Assembly: GCF_003265705.1 (NCBI RefSeq)
Contig: NW_020312867.1
Coordinates: 4,491,307-4,555,306, forward strand
Reading direction: 5' to 3'
Origin: Callorhinus ursinus
Taxonomy: Eukaryota; Chordata; Mammalia; Carnivora; Otariidae
Length of the DNA: 64,000 nucleotides
Made by a program: the position numbers and the translations under genes
Notes under the pieces: generated by a model
Databases searched by the model: none
What the model was told of the DNA's origin: nothing
Seen by the model: only the letters and a program-made list of their open reading frames with translations
Part shown: one piece after another, positions 46,346 to 57,420 of the stretch
Position numbering within the stretch: the stretch's first letter is position 1
Layout of the letters: each line of letters begins with the position of its first letter

Positions 46346-46885
46346 CAGATGGTTGCTGTATTTTTAAATTTTTATTTATTTTATTTAATGTCTAAGTTTT
46401 ATGTTTGAGGCATTTCTCATTGAATACATATTCATTTTCTCTCAAATGGATTAAGGCTTATAAATATTTAAAATAAAATTCAATCATATTGACATGCTGT
46501 GTTATGTCCTGCTTTTCATTAAGAGTATTTCATGGACATCTTTCTTTCAGTAAATGGATATCTGTAGTATACTTTTTAATTTTAACTCTTAATTTTGAGA
46601 TAGTTTTAGATTTTCAAAAAGTTGCAAAATTAATACAAAGAATTCTTGTTTATCCTTCCCTTAGCTTCTTCTAATGTTAACGTCCTACATAACAATAGTA
46701 CACTGACCTAAACCAGAAGATTAACATTCATACAATACTAATAACTAATCTGTTACTAGAATTTTATCAGTTGTACCACTAATGTCCTTTTTATGGTCCA
46801 TGATTCATTCCACAGTCCCACATTGCATTCAGTTATTACGTATCCTTAGTCTCTTCCAATCTGGGACACTTCCTCAGACTTAGTA

Positions 46886-46936
46886 TTTTTCTTTTTTTCT
46901 TTTCTTTTCTTTTCTTTTCTTTTCTTTTTTTTCTTT

Positions 46937-46996
<60 letters not shown>

Positions 46997-46998
46997 TT

Positions 46999-47037
<39 letters not shown>

Positions 47038-47122
47038 TTCTCTCTCTCTCCCTCTCTCTCTCCCTCCCTCCCTCCCTTTCTCTCTTTCTTCTTCCTTCTA
47101 GAGTGCGCACACCACACACACA

Positions 47123-47164
<42 letters not shown>

Positions 47165-47316
47165 AGCGGGGGGAGGTGGGGAGGGACAGAGAATCTCGAG
47201 CAGACTTCCCACTGAGCACAGAGCCGGCCTGGAGCTCCATCCCACAACCCTGAGATCACAACCTGAGCCAAAATCAAGAGTCAGACTCTCAACCGACTGA
47301 GCCACCCAGGCGCCCC
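46886..47316 (-). repeat. CAN-SINE with a greatly expanded tail
   Basis: The body (about 47161-47316) is an older long type. Its tail has grown into about 270 bp of TTTTC, TTTC, TC, TCCC and CA repeats. TSD TTAGTATTTTT / TTAATATTTTT marks both ends of the whole unit. Confidence 0.88.
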
Positions 47317-47700
47317 TTAATATTTTTAAAGAGCACTGGCCTGTTATTTTGTCTCTTGATTTGGGTTTGCCTAGTGTTTTCTCATGATTAGATTGAAGTT
47401 ATGCTTTTTTGGCAAGGATACCACATTTTTGGCATGAGGACCACAGAAGTGTTTTTGTCTCCATCTCAGTGAATCATTTCAGGAGGTACTTGATGTTGAT
47501 AATGTGAACTGTTCAACATATTGCTGGTGATGTTAACTTTGGTCACACGATTAAGGTAGTGAATGCCAAGTTTGTCCACATAAAATTATTTTTCCCCTTG
47601 CAAATATGGTTTCTTATCATATTTTTATTCTCTGATTTTCGTATCCCTTGACAGTCTTGTCTTTCACCACTATTACTGTGGGGTCCGCCAAGTGGTGATT

Positions 47701-47941
47701 TATTTTTTTTTTTCTTTCTTTCTTTCTTCCTTTTCTTTTTCTTTCTTTTTTTTAAAGATTTTATTTATTTATTTGACAGAGAGAGACACAGCAAGAGAGG
47801 GAACACAAGCAGGGGGAGTGGGAGAGGGAGAAGCAGGCTTCCCGCGGAGCAGGGAGCCCGATGCGGGGCTCGATCCCAGGACCTTGGGATCATGACCTGA
47901 GCCGAAGGCAGACGCTTAATGACTGAGCCACCCAGGCGCCC
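47701..47941 (-). repeat. CAN-SINE, long type
   Basis: TSD CAAGTGGTGATT on both sides. The tail includes TTTC repeats. Confidence 0.93.
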
Positions 47942-48445
47942 CAAGTGGTGATTTTCTATTTCCATCTTTCCTTCTACATTTGATACTTACAGATCTCTGT
48001 GAGGAAGAGCTTTCTTTTCTCTTCCACGTATTTATTTATTTATTCAATTATTTATACCACAGTATGAATTTTAACTATACAGTGTTTCTATGTATCTATA
48101 CATACACATATATACATATCATAATTCATTTAGGTAAATATTAATGGACATTGGGATTATTTTTTAGTACTCCAAGCACCATAATGAACATACAGTTATT
48201 TCCCTAGGATAAATTGCCATAAGAACAATCACATAGAAAAGCAGGCTCCTGCTGGAAGTGTTAAAAGGCACATACTGAAAAAGTACATATTTCCCTGTGG
48301 AAAAGTTAATACACATGCCACTCAAGCATTGCATGAAAGTGACTGCCCATGTCCCCACACTAGGGACAGCATTTCTCACCAGCTTCTAATTTGTTGTCAT
48401 ATTATTTTGGGAAATGGGGCAAAATATATATAAAGGAAACATTTT

Positions 48446-48639
48446 ATTTTATTTTGTTTTAAGATTTATTTAGTTGGGAAAGAAAGAATGAGATAGAGAG
48501 AGCATGAGGGGGGGAGGGTCAGAGAGAGAAGCAGACTCCCTGCCGAGCAGGGAGCCTGATGTGGGACTCGATCCCGGGACTCCAGGATCATGACCTGAGC
48601 CGAAGGCAGTCGCTTAACCAACTGAACCACCCAGGCACC
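48446..48639 (-). repeat. CAN-SINE, 'gagcatgaggg' subgroup
   Basis: TSD TAAAGGAAACA(T/C)TTTT on both sides. It lies 300 bp before PIGU exon 2. Confidence 0.93.
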
Positions 48640-48942
48640 CTAAAGGAAACACTTTTTAGAGTGGGTGGAAATCACAAGGAAATCAGAGAAAGCTCATAGT
48701 CTAACATAAAACTTTTTCCTGAGAGCTGCCCCACAGTGGAAAGGGATGCTCTGTATGGAAAAAAATTCTGCATTGTCTGAAGTATTCAAATCAAGATTTA
48801 AAGCCACTTGCTGGGAATGAGGTAAAGGGGGTTGGACAAACTGTGAGGCCCTTCTTGTTTCTGGGAGTATCTAATGCTTTAGTCTCTGGCCATCTGCATA
48901 TGTCTGTGAAATAAGAGTGAACTTGGATGTCTTACTTTTCAG

Positions 48943-49007
48943 TGGTTGAAGGCCTCTCACTGTTGGACTTGGGAGTGTCTCCGTATTCTGGAGCAGTATT
49001 TCATGAA
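48943..49007 (+). CDS. PIGU: PIGU exon 2
   Basis: This exon completes the split valine and encodes [21 protein letters not shown], about residues 44-65. The acceptor is CTTACTTTTCAG and the donor GAA|GTAAGT, both strong; the exon ends in phase 0. The conserved lumenal motif [12 protein letters not shown] is intact. The nearest SINEs are about 300 bp upstream and 1.4 kb downstream. Confidence 0.96.
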
Positions 49008-49434
49008 GTAAGTGTTCTTGTTTTCTTTTCTGAGTACTAAGAGTAGTTTATAGTCACAAATACCAAAGCCTAACCTCTGTTTTGTACAAACATTTGAAAA
49101 GATCTATTTTTGAAAATCATATTTAGAAACAGACCTTTTTTAGATGTCCTCTGCATAAGAAGGAGGTTTCACAATTGCAGTGGAAATGATCCAGATTAAG
49201 ATTGTGATTTGGGGAAGCAGATGAGACTTCTGTGGAAGTTACCATTTTTACTGGCAAATAAATTGTAAACAGTTCCCAGTCCACAAATAAGTTGTATGCT
49301 AATTGTCATGTAATTGGTTCTTTGGAACATGCTTTCCCATGAAAACTATGTCAGCAATGCTGGTTTCTTAGAAAGCCCACAAAAACCTATTTAACCCATA
49401 ACATTAGTTCTTAAAATAGTAAAATCCTTCTTAG

Positions 49435-49745
49435 GTCACTATCATCTCTTGCTTGGGTTCCTGCAACAGCTTCCTGACAAGTTTTTCTCCATTCAGTCTT
49501 GCTCCTTTACTCTTTATTCTGCAGCCAGAGTCATCTTTCTGCAATGTGAGTCTGATATTGTTAGTGTCCTGCTTAGTACCTTTGCTCACCACTGAACTCA
49601 GGGTAAAACCCAAATACCCTAGGGGGCATACAAAACTGTGTGGGCCCTGCTTATATGAACCACATTTCTTTCCACTCTCCCCTCCCCATTATTGTTCGTT
49701 ATATCATTTTAAAGTAGAAGTCTTCTATTTGAATTCTTAACCTCT
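49435..49745 (+). repeat. L2 3' region
   Basis: 'cctgcaacagcttcctgac', 'cagccagagtcatctttctgc' and 'ctcagggtaaaacccaaatac' are L2-like phrases. Confidence 0.62.
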
Positions 49746-49789
49746 CATTTTTACAGTTGTCTCCCTCATACCTACTTTGAGAACAAATT

Positions 49790-49892
49790 TTTATTTCTTT
49801 CTTTCTTTCTTCCTTCCTTCCTTCCTTCCTTCCTCCCTTCCTTCCTTCCTTCCTTCCTTCCTTCCTTCCTTCCTTCCTTCCTTCCTTCCTTC

Positions 49893-49939
<47 letters not shown>

Positions 49940-50000
49940 TTTTCTTTCTTCCTTCCTTCCTTCCTTCCTTCCTTCTTTCCTTCCTTCCTTTCTTTCTTTT
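49790..50000 (+). repeat. (TTTC)n/(TTCC)n polypyrimidine tract
   Basis: About 210 bp of nearly pure pyrimidine on the + strand, in alternating blocks TTTC-TTCC-TTTC-TTCC-TTTC, within PIGU intron 2. Confidence 0.95.
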
Positions 50001-50412
50001 GCTACCTAGTTTTTTTTAAAGCTTTCAGCTTGGTTCTCATGGAGATAACAATTGGCTTTTGCATTCATATTTCATTAGTTTTGTATTACTATCTAATTGA
50101 ACCACAGTAATAAGAACTGCAAGCAGAAACAGGGATATTTTAAGACTCTTAATAAGCACACAGATCAGTTATTGGGAACAGTTGTGTGGGCATGTACAAG
50201 CATAGCCCACTAGCCATGGGGGCTCAGTGTGCAGCAGTCCTTGGGCAGTATGTTTTCAAGACAGAACAGGAAGAGAGAGTTCTGAGAGAGTTCTCACATA
50301 CTTTCATTATGCTCCAGCTCTATATTCTCTCTTACCTATGTGTTTTTGCTCATTTTGTTGTCTCTTTATGAGGGTCTGTTTTTCCCCTCTTTTTGTGGTT
50401 GGCTATGCTATT

Positions 50413-50626
50413 TATTTATTTATTATCATTTTTTAAAAAGATTTTCTTTATTTATTTGACAGAGAGAGACACAGCGAGAGAGGGAACACAAGCAGGGGGA
50501 GTGGGAGAGGGAGAAGCAGGCTTCCCGCAGAGCAGGGGGCCCGATGTGGGGCTCGGTCCCAAGGACCCTGGGATCATGGCTTGAGCTGAAGGCAGATGCT
50601 TAATGACTGAGCCAGCCAGGCACCCC
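50413..50626 (-). repeat. CAN-SINE, long type
   Basis: TSD TGGCTATGCTATTTA on both sides. It forms an inverted pair with the next copy. Confidence 0.93.
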
Positions 50627-50659
50627 TGGCTATGCTATTTAAATATTAGTTTAGATTTT

Positions 50660-50865
50660 GGGGCACCTGGGTGGCTCGGTCGTTAAGCGTCTGCCTTCGG
50701 CTCAGGTCATGATCCCAAGGTCCTGGGATCGAGCCCCGCATCGGGCTCCCTGCTCCGCAGGAAGCCTGCTTCTCCCTCTCCCACTCCCCCTGCTTGTGTT
50801 CCCTCTCTCGCTGTCTCTCTCTGTCAAATAAATAAATAAAATCTTTAAAAAATAAATAAAATAAA
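50660..50865 (+). repeat. CAN-SINE, long type
   Basis: TSD AAATATTAGTTTAGATTTT on both sides, so it inserted 20 bp after the previous copy's duplication. Confidence 0.94.
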
Positions 50866-50884
50866 ATAAATATTAGTTTAGATT

Positions 50885-51090
50885 TTACCTCCTTCTAGAA
50901 GCCATTCCTCATCACCTTAGACCAGTTAGATGTTCTTCCTGAACATCTTCTAAAGCATCTTGTGCTTGTACTTTTAACGGTTCATATTGTACTCTTGAAA
51001 TTGCCTCTGTACTTGTTTTACTTATTATATATTCCTCAGAACAAGTACTGGTACCTTTTCATTAAGTATTCCTAGTGCCTAGCTCTGTAT
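50885..51090 (+). repeat. L2 3' end
   Basis: 'gaagccattcctcatcacc' and 'tcctagtgcctagctctg' match the L2 end; the truncated part may join 49435-49745. Confidence 0.6.
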
Positions 51091-51289
51091 CCACATATGA
51101 ATTCCACTCCCTCCCTTCCTTCTCTCTTTTACTAAAGATTTGTTAAGTACATACCAAATGCCAGCTACCCTGCTAGGTGCTAGGGATACAAAACAAGACA
51201 TAGTCCTTGGTTTCATGGTTCTTATTTCTGAGAGCAACGAACAGTAAGTTAGTAAAAAGGGAACAGATTTCAGAACAAAGAATATTACC

Positions 51290-52255
51290 AGGGGTAAAGA
51301 TGGTTATTTCATAAGGATAAAGGGGCCAATTCATCAGGAGAACATAACAGTCCTAATGTTTATGTACCCGATAACAGAGTTTCAGAATACATAAAGACTG
51401 ACAGAACTACAAGGAGAAGTAGACAAATCCACAATTATAGTCAGAAATTTCAATATCCCTCTCTCAAGGATTGACACGACAGGCAGACAGAAAATCAACA
51501 AGGATGTAGAAGCCTTGAATAGGTTGTCAACCAACTTGACCTCATTGATGTTTATAGAACATTCTGTCCAACAGCAACAAAATACATAATCTTTTCAAGT
51601 GTACATGGAACATCTGCAAGATAGACCATATTCTGGGTCATAAAATAAGGCCCAATAAATTTAGAAGGATTGAAGTGATACAAAGTATATTCTCTGACCA
51701 CAATGGAATTAAATAAAAAAATTAATACTGGAAAGATGTCTGGAAAATCCCCAAATATTTGGAAACTAAGTAACATGCTCTTGAATAACCCATGGATCAA
51801 AGAAGAAATCAGAAGGGAAATTAGGAAGTATATTGAACTGAAAGAAAATGAAGACACAACCTATCAAAATATGTGGCATGTTACTAAGCAGTGATAAGGG
51901 GAAATACATAGTGCTAAATGCCTATATTGGAAAAGAAGAAAAGTCTCAAATTGATGACCCCTGTTTCTACCTTATGGAACTAGAAAAAGAAGAAATTTAC
52001 TTCAAAGTAAACAGAATAAAAGAAATAAGATCTGAGTGGGAACAAACAGAAAATAGAAAAACAATAGTGAAAAAAACTGAAACACGGTTGGTTCCTTTGG
52101 ATGAACAGTAAAATTAATAAACATTTGGGAATGGGGATATATTCACTATCTTGGTTGATGGTTTCATGGGTATACACACAGGTCAAAACTTATGAAATTG
52201 TGTACTTTAAATATGTGAAGTTTGTTTTATACTAATTCTACTTCCATAAAGCTAA
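51290..52255 (+). pseudogene. L1 ORF2 remnant with the RT region deleted
   Basis: In broken frames, 51300-51720 encodes pieces of the L1 endonuclease domain C-terminal half (IDHILGHK and FSDHNGIK are recognisable). 51720-52090 encodes the linker (LLNNPWIKEEIRREIRKYIE, then ENEDTTYQNMW). It then jumps at about 52095-52130 straight to L1 3'UTR text ending near 52255. The reverse transcriptase and C-terminal domains are absent. Several stops and frameshifts make it inactive. Confidence 0.8.
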
Positions 52256-52685
52256 AGTTAAGAAAAAGTGGAATTTCAGTTAAATGATAAGCAAATACAT
52301 GTAGAAAAATAAAGCTGGGTATAGGGATAAAGAGTGATGGTCAGATAAAGCTGGGTAAAGGGATAAAGAGGGATAAAAAGTATGTGTCAGTATTATAGAT
52401 GGTGTGTTCCAGGAAGGCACTCCAAGGAAGTGAAATTTGAATAATCAACTTAAATGAAGCTAGCAAGCCAGATATGATGGCCCTGATTTGGGAATGTGGT
52501 TGGCATTTGTGAGTTGGATAAATTCTGCCTTAGTGTTGCTAAGGCAGAATGAGCAAATAGGGAAATATTAAAGACAACTTGTGAGAAGTTAGGAGTCAGA
52601 TTATGTAGCACTTTTTACAGACATGGTTAAGAGTTCAGATTATCTATCTATCTACTATCTATCATCTATCTGTTTTTAGTATAAT

Positions 52686-52879
52686 TTTTTAAAAAATATT
52701 TTCTTTATTTATTTGACAGAGAAAGACAGTGAGAGAGGGAACACCAGCAGGGAGAGTGGGAGAGGGAGAAGCAGGCTCCCCGCTGAGCAGGGAGCCCGAT
52801 GCAGGGCTCGATCCCAGGACTCTGGGCTCACGACCTGAGCTGAAGGCAGATGCTTAACGACTGAGCCACCCAGGCGCCC
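52686..52879 (-). repeat. CAN-SINE, long type
   Basis: TSD AGTATAATT on both sides. A TATC repeat lies just left (52639-52670). Confidence 0.92.
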
Positions 52880-53368
52880 CAGTATAATTATTTTTGATGT
52901 CTAGAATTTATGAGGGCGAGAGCTTCCTCCCCGACTCAAGTATATAAAATCTCAATTGGCTGGTGAGGCCAGTTGGGATACTTCTTGTCTAATTTGGTTT
53001 CTAGGAAGACTGCATTCAAGTCCTCAGTGGTCATTTGATCAAATGGAATTATGTTCTTCATCTTCTCCAGCTCTCTCGTATTCCTCAATCCTGGCGAGAG
53101 ACAAAAACTCAGCACAACTTTTCACATCTTCTTTTTTCTTCAGCATCCTGGCACAGGAACCTTCAGGGCATTAAACTTCTCAAAGTCATTTGCCAAGCCA
53201 GCCTTTACCACATTGGCCTTGTGTAAGTCCAATCAATAGCAGGTGGGTTCTTAGATAGAGTAGCTAGCTTGGTGGTAAGGGTCTCAATTCCAGGACTTTA
53301 GGGAGTTAGCAGTGGCCTTTTGATCTCAGGGTATGATCTCCCAAAGGACTACTTGGTAAATGCCTTTT

Positions 53369-53485
53369 ATTTTATTTTATTTATTTAAGATTTTAAGTAA
53401 TCTCTGCATCCAACATGGGGCTTGAACTCACAATCCTGAGATCAAGAGTTGCAGGCTCTACCGACTGAGCCATCCCTGGTGCCCC
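53369..53485 (-). repeat. CAN-SINE, short old type
   Basis: TSD GAATGCCT / AAATGCCT at the borders. Confidence 0.85.
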
Positions 53486-53756
53486 TGAATGCCTGTTAGA
53501 ACAAGTTTTTGCTCAGCCATTTTGAGATTCTTCACCAGCCCTGGTAGCCCACAGTAGCAAGTGGATTTTGTTTTTACTATGCTGAGAAAATGGAGACTTC
53601 CTAGATTAGGATATACAAGACCCTGTGGCTTACATCTTGGACTTTCTCTTTCTTGAAAACACAGAGAATAGACAACCTTTATGAGGAGTTTGGCTCTAAA
53701 GGAGGGCAGGGAAATGGTATAGTAGCTACAGGCAGATGTATAGTAAAGACATTTTA

Positions 53757-53928
53757 TTTTTTATTTTTCTTAAAAGATATTATTTGAGAGAGAGAGCACA
53801 TAGGAGTGGGGGGGGCAGAGGGAGAGGGAGAAGCAGACCCTCAACAGAGCAGGGCTCAATCCCAGGACTGGAGATCAGTGACCTGAGCTGAAGGCAGATG
53901 CCCAACCAACTGAGTCACCTAGGTGCCC
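53757..53928 (-). repeat. CAN-SINE left of the tRNA-like pseudogene
   Basis: TSD GTAAAGAC(A/G)TTTTATTTTT on both sides. Confidence 0.9.
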
Positions 53929-53975
53929 TGTAAAGACGTTTTATTTTTATTTTTTATTATTTTTTATTTTTTTTC

Positions 53976-54053
53976 TCCTGCAGAAACCCGGGGTCGAGCC
54001 AGGGACCTTTAGATGTGCAGTCTAACACTCTCCCAACTGAGCTATTTTGGCCG
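53976..54053 (-). pseudogene. tRNA-Phe-like pseudogene with anticodon GCA
   Basis: Read on the - strand from about 54053, the sequence starts GCCAAAATAGCTCAGTTGGG and keeps the D arm, the anticodon stem TTAGA/TCTAA and the T arm of tRNA-Phe. The anticodon loop reads CTGCACA, so the anticodon is GCA (cysteine codons) in place of GAA. The acceptor stem has two mismatched pairs relative to GCCGAAA/TTTCGGC. The internal B box (GGCTCGACCCC) differs slightly from consensus. It is followed by a long A/T-rich tail. It is most likely a retroposed tRNA pseudogene. Confidence 0.8.
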
Positions 54054-54059
54054 TCTTTT

Positions 54060-54243
54060 ATTTTTTATTTTTTTTTTTAAAGATTTCATTTATTTGTCAG
54101 AGAGAGAGAGTGTGCAGCAGGCAGAGGGAGATGCAGGCTCTCCGCCGAGCAAGGAGCCCGACGCAGGACTCGATCCCAGGACCCTGGGATCGTGACCTGA
54201 GCCGAAGGCAGATGCTTAACTGACTCAGCCACTCAGGCGTCCC
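54060..54243 (-). repeat. CAN-SINE right of the tRNA-like pseudogene
   Basis: A third target copy, GTAAAGACATTTTTTATG, follows it. Its A tail, in the - strand sense, leads straight into the tRNA-like sequence. Confidence 0.9.
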
Positions 54244-54254
54244 TGTAAAGACAT

Positions 54255-54970
54255 TTTTTATGAAAATCTGCTCTATATTTATCACAGCATTGTTTACAAT
54301 AGCCACGATACGGAAGCAAACCAAGTGTCCAGTGACAGATGAATGCATGTGTGCACACCCACATCCACCCTCCCCACACACACACAGTAGAATATTCTTC
54401 AGCCATAAAAAAGAATGAGATCTTGGCATTTGAAGCAACAATATGGATGGACCTAGAGGGCACTATGCTAAGTGAAATAAGTCAGAGAAAGACAATTACC
54501 ATATGATTTCACTTATATGTGGAATCTAAAAAAACAAAGCAGGGGGTGCCTAGGTTGCTCGGTTGGTTAAGTGTCTGACTCTTGATCTCAGGTCGTGGGT
54601 TCAAGCCCTATGTTGGACTCCATGGTGGGTGTGGAGCCTACTTAAAACAAACAAACAAATAAAACAAGTGAATAAGCAAACAAAAAGCAGAAACAGATCC
54701 ATAAATACAGAGAACAAACTGATGGTTACCAGAGTGGAAGGGGATGGGGAGATGGGCAAAATGGGTGAAGGGCAGAGGGAGATACAGGCTTTCAGGTAGG
54801 GAATAAAAGGTACAGCATAGGGAATATAGTCACTGGTATTGTAATAGCCTTTTATGGTGACAGGTGGTAGCCACACTTGGGGGGAGCATAATGTAATGTA
54901 TGAACTTGTTGAATCACTATGTTGTACACCTGAAACTAATGTAACACTGTGTGTCAACTATACTTCAGTG
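54255..54970 (+). repeat. L1 3' end split by a short SINE
   Basis: 'cattgtttacaatagccacg', 'gaatattcttcagccataaa', 'atatgatttcacttatatg' and 'gttgtacacctgaaactaatg' are in L1 3'UTR order. Confidence 0.82.
54544..54662 (+). repeat. CAN-SINE, short old type
   Basis: Splits an L1 3' end; the L1 text resumes after the AAACAAACAAA tail. Confidence 0.87.
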
Positions 54971-54983
54971 AAAAAAAAAAAAA

Positions 54984-55108
54984 CGTGGGGGCCTGGCTGG
55001 CTCAGTCAGTAGAGCATATTCAACTCTTGATCTCAGGGCTATGAGTTCAAGCCCCATGTCGGGCATAGAGCCTACTTAAAACAACAGAAAGAAAAATAAA
55101 ATAAGGTA
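54984..55108 (+). repeat. CAN-SINE, short old type
   Basis: Placed between two different L1 3' ends. The head begins GGCCTGGCTGGCTCAGTCAG. Confidence 0.88.
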
Positions 55109-55109
55109 A

Positions 55110-55345
55110 AAATAGAGACGGAGGCAAGCCATAAGAGACTCTTAAAAGTAGGAAACAAACTGAAGGTTGCTGGAGGGGTGGTGGGTGGGGAGACTGGGTA
55201 ACTGGATAATGGGCATTAAGAAGAGCACTGGATGTAATGAGCCCTGCATGTTATATGCAACTCATGAATCACTACATTAGACCCTTGAAACTAATAATGC
55301 ACTATATGTTAGCTAAATTGAATTTAAATAAAAAGTTTTAAAAAA
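55110..55345 (+). repeat. L1 3' end, carnivore-type
   Basis: 'ataatgggcattaagaagagc', 'gatgtaatgagccctgcatg' and 'gctaaattgaatttaaataaaa' match the 3' end of carnivore L1 as remembered from dog. Confidence 0.78.
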
Positions 55346-56074
55346 AGAACATGTAAAAACTCTTAAAACTTAATAAGATAGAAGAATAAAATAGCAAAAA
55401 AATGAGACTGCATATTCGGTTGCTGATGGGAATAATCCTGTGGGTAGAGAAGTTGATGATGTAAGAAAGGATAATTGAATGAGCAGTGTCTTTGGGGAGG
55501 CAAGAAGAAATGGGCTACAGTTCACAAGGGGAGAATTTGACTTCAGATTAGAAGAAAGGAAATTCATTCACTGTTAACAGGAGATAGAGAATATAGGTGT
55601 AGATACAGGAAGTTAGTCAGTGGGGTAGTGGGAAAATAAGGTGGTTCTCGTTCAATTCTTTTCTCAGTGAAATAAGAAATGAGGTTGTCAGATGAAAGTG
55701 AGAAGTGGGTAGGAAAGTTGGAGGACAGGGGAAGATGTGAAATAGTCCCTTCAGAAAGAATATGTCAAACGAATGAATGGAAGAGCTATATCTAGCCTTT
55801 TAACCATTATTTAAAATGTGTCTGTGAGAAAATGCATTCTTAGCTACAATGAGGGAGTCTAGAACACATTCTTACTCCTTACCAGTGTGTGTGTGTAAGT
55901 GTAAGTAAAGGGGGATAATGATAGGAGGTAGTAATTTCCAGCTACAAGAAGCCATGTTAACTTTCTATACTTATGTAAGACAAACCCTTTAGGACTGAGC
56001 AGTTGCTTCCCCCAAACATGGTGGGGGTGACCTCAGAGTCAGACTCCCTTGCTCCTTTCCTGCCTATGGGTTAA

Positions 56075-56271
56075 TTTTTTTTTTGAGATTTTATTTATTT
56101 ATCTGACAGGGAAAGACACAGTGAGAGAGGGAACAGAAGCAGGGGGAGTGGGAGAGGGAGAAGCAGACTCCCTGCTGAGCAGGGAGCCCGACGTGGGGCT
56201 TGATCCCAGGATCTGGGATCATGACCCGAGCTGAAGGCAGACACTCAATGACTGAGCCACCCAGGCGCCCC
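56075..56271 (-). repeat. CAN-SINE, long type
   Basis: TSD TATGGGTTAATTT on both sides. Confidence 0.93.
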
Positions 56272-57044
56272 TTGCATATGGGTTAATTTGCTTTTAAGCT
56301 CAGTGTTCATAAATCCAGAACAATCTATATTTCAAGACAGTTTCTCTAAGAAATAAAGAAATAAAATTATGTCAAGCCAAGTGAAAAGAAGACTTTGGAA
56401 GGGGAAGTTCATCATTGCTTTGCATTTTTTTTTTTTTAATCTTCAGCAGATTTTATTACCTAGTTCTTAGGGAAATGTAAGGGTGGAGAAGAAAAATCTA
56501 CACAGGAGAGGAAAAGAGGATCTGGCAACCACGTTAGATTTCATGACTACCTTCAACAGACATTTCTGTTTTCTGTGGTTGGCCAATTACTGATTGTAAA
56601 ATTGTGAGTTCATTCATATTTGCCCTGCCCTGACTGGGAATGGTCACCCACATGGAAATGTAGCATGAAGACAAATTATATTCACTGTTTACTTGTCTGT
56701 AATAATACAATACACGAACTAACTACTGTGACCATGTTACCTCATTATGGAAACCAGCCCATTTGCTGATAGGCTTTTTGAGAACTATTTGTTCTGTCAT
56801 TTCTGAGACCTACTTAGGGCCATTCTTAACTATCTAAAGCATCAAAACACTTTGAAAGCAAGCCATTGGTAATATAAGTATCAAGTTACTACTTCTTACT
56901 GACAAAGATAAATGAAAAAAAAAGAATCTATTAGTAGATAGTTGTAAAAAGTTTAATTCTTTTAGAACTTTGAAAGGCAAAGTTGATGCCCTTGTTTTCT
57001 TTTGAAAACAGGAGGTAAAAAGTTGATCTCAGGTAGCTAACATA

Positions 57045-57420
57045 TTGAGGTTTACTGTATATATGTTAGCACTTCATGCCCATTACCATTTACTCCTCCC
57101 AAGAACCTTGTGAAATAGGTCACTATTTTTTTTTAAGATTTTATTTATTTATTTGACAGAGTGAGAGAGAGAAAGAGCACAAGCAGGGGGAGTTTGGCAG
57201 GCAGAGGGAGAGGGAGAAGCAGGCTCTTCCTAGGACCCTGGGATAACAACCTGAGCCAAAGGCAGATAGAAGCTTAACCGACTGAGCCACCCAGGCACCG
57301 CAGTAGGTCACTATTTTTATTTTATAGCTGAGGACTCTAAGGTTTAGAGAATGGGAACCTGGTTTTAAACCTGAGTTTGACCCCAAAGACTTGTTCTTTC
57401 TACCACACCAGCTTGCTGTC
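57045..57420 (-). repeat. MIR, antisense, split by a SINE
   Basis: 'gttagcacttcatgcccatta', 'ttttatagctgaggactctaagg' and 'aaacctgagtttgacccc' occur on either side of 57127-57301. Confidence 0.7.
57127..57301 (-). repeat. CAN-SINE inside a MIR
   Basis: TSD TAGGTCACTATTTTT on both sides. Part of the head-proximal body is deleted. Confidence 0.92.

Larger units (their letters stand above)
46570..48060 (-). repeat. Old L1-like block, copy 2
   Basis: A paralogue of copy 1 in the same orientation, interrupted by two SINEs (46886-47316, 47701-47941). Shared landmarks include 'gatagttttagattttcaaaaagttg' and 'gaggaccacagaagtg'. Confidence 0.6.
36859..48942 (+). other. PIGU: PIGU intron 1
   Basis: About 12 kb, with no further exon seen. 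It holds many CAN-SINEs, MIR/L2 pieces, two related old L1-like blocks, and the source of a 150-bp duplicated segment (38840-38990). A short (TATGG)n run lies at about 37239-37263. Confidence 0.8.

Noticed and set aside
46836..47305. Two long open frames rich in lysine, glutamate and arginine
   Set aside because: They are translations of the expanded TTTC/TC tail of a SINE.
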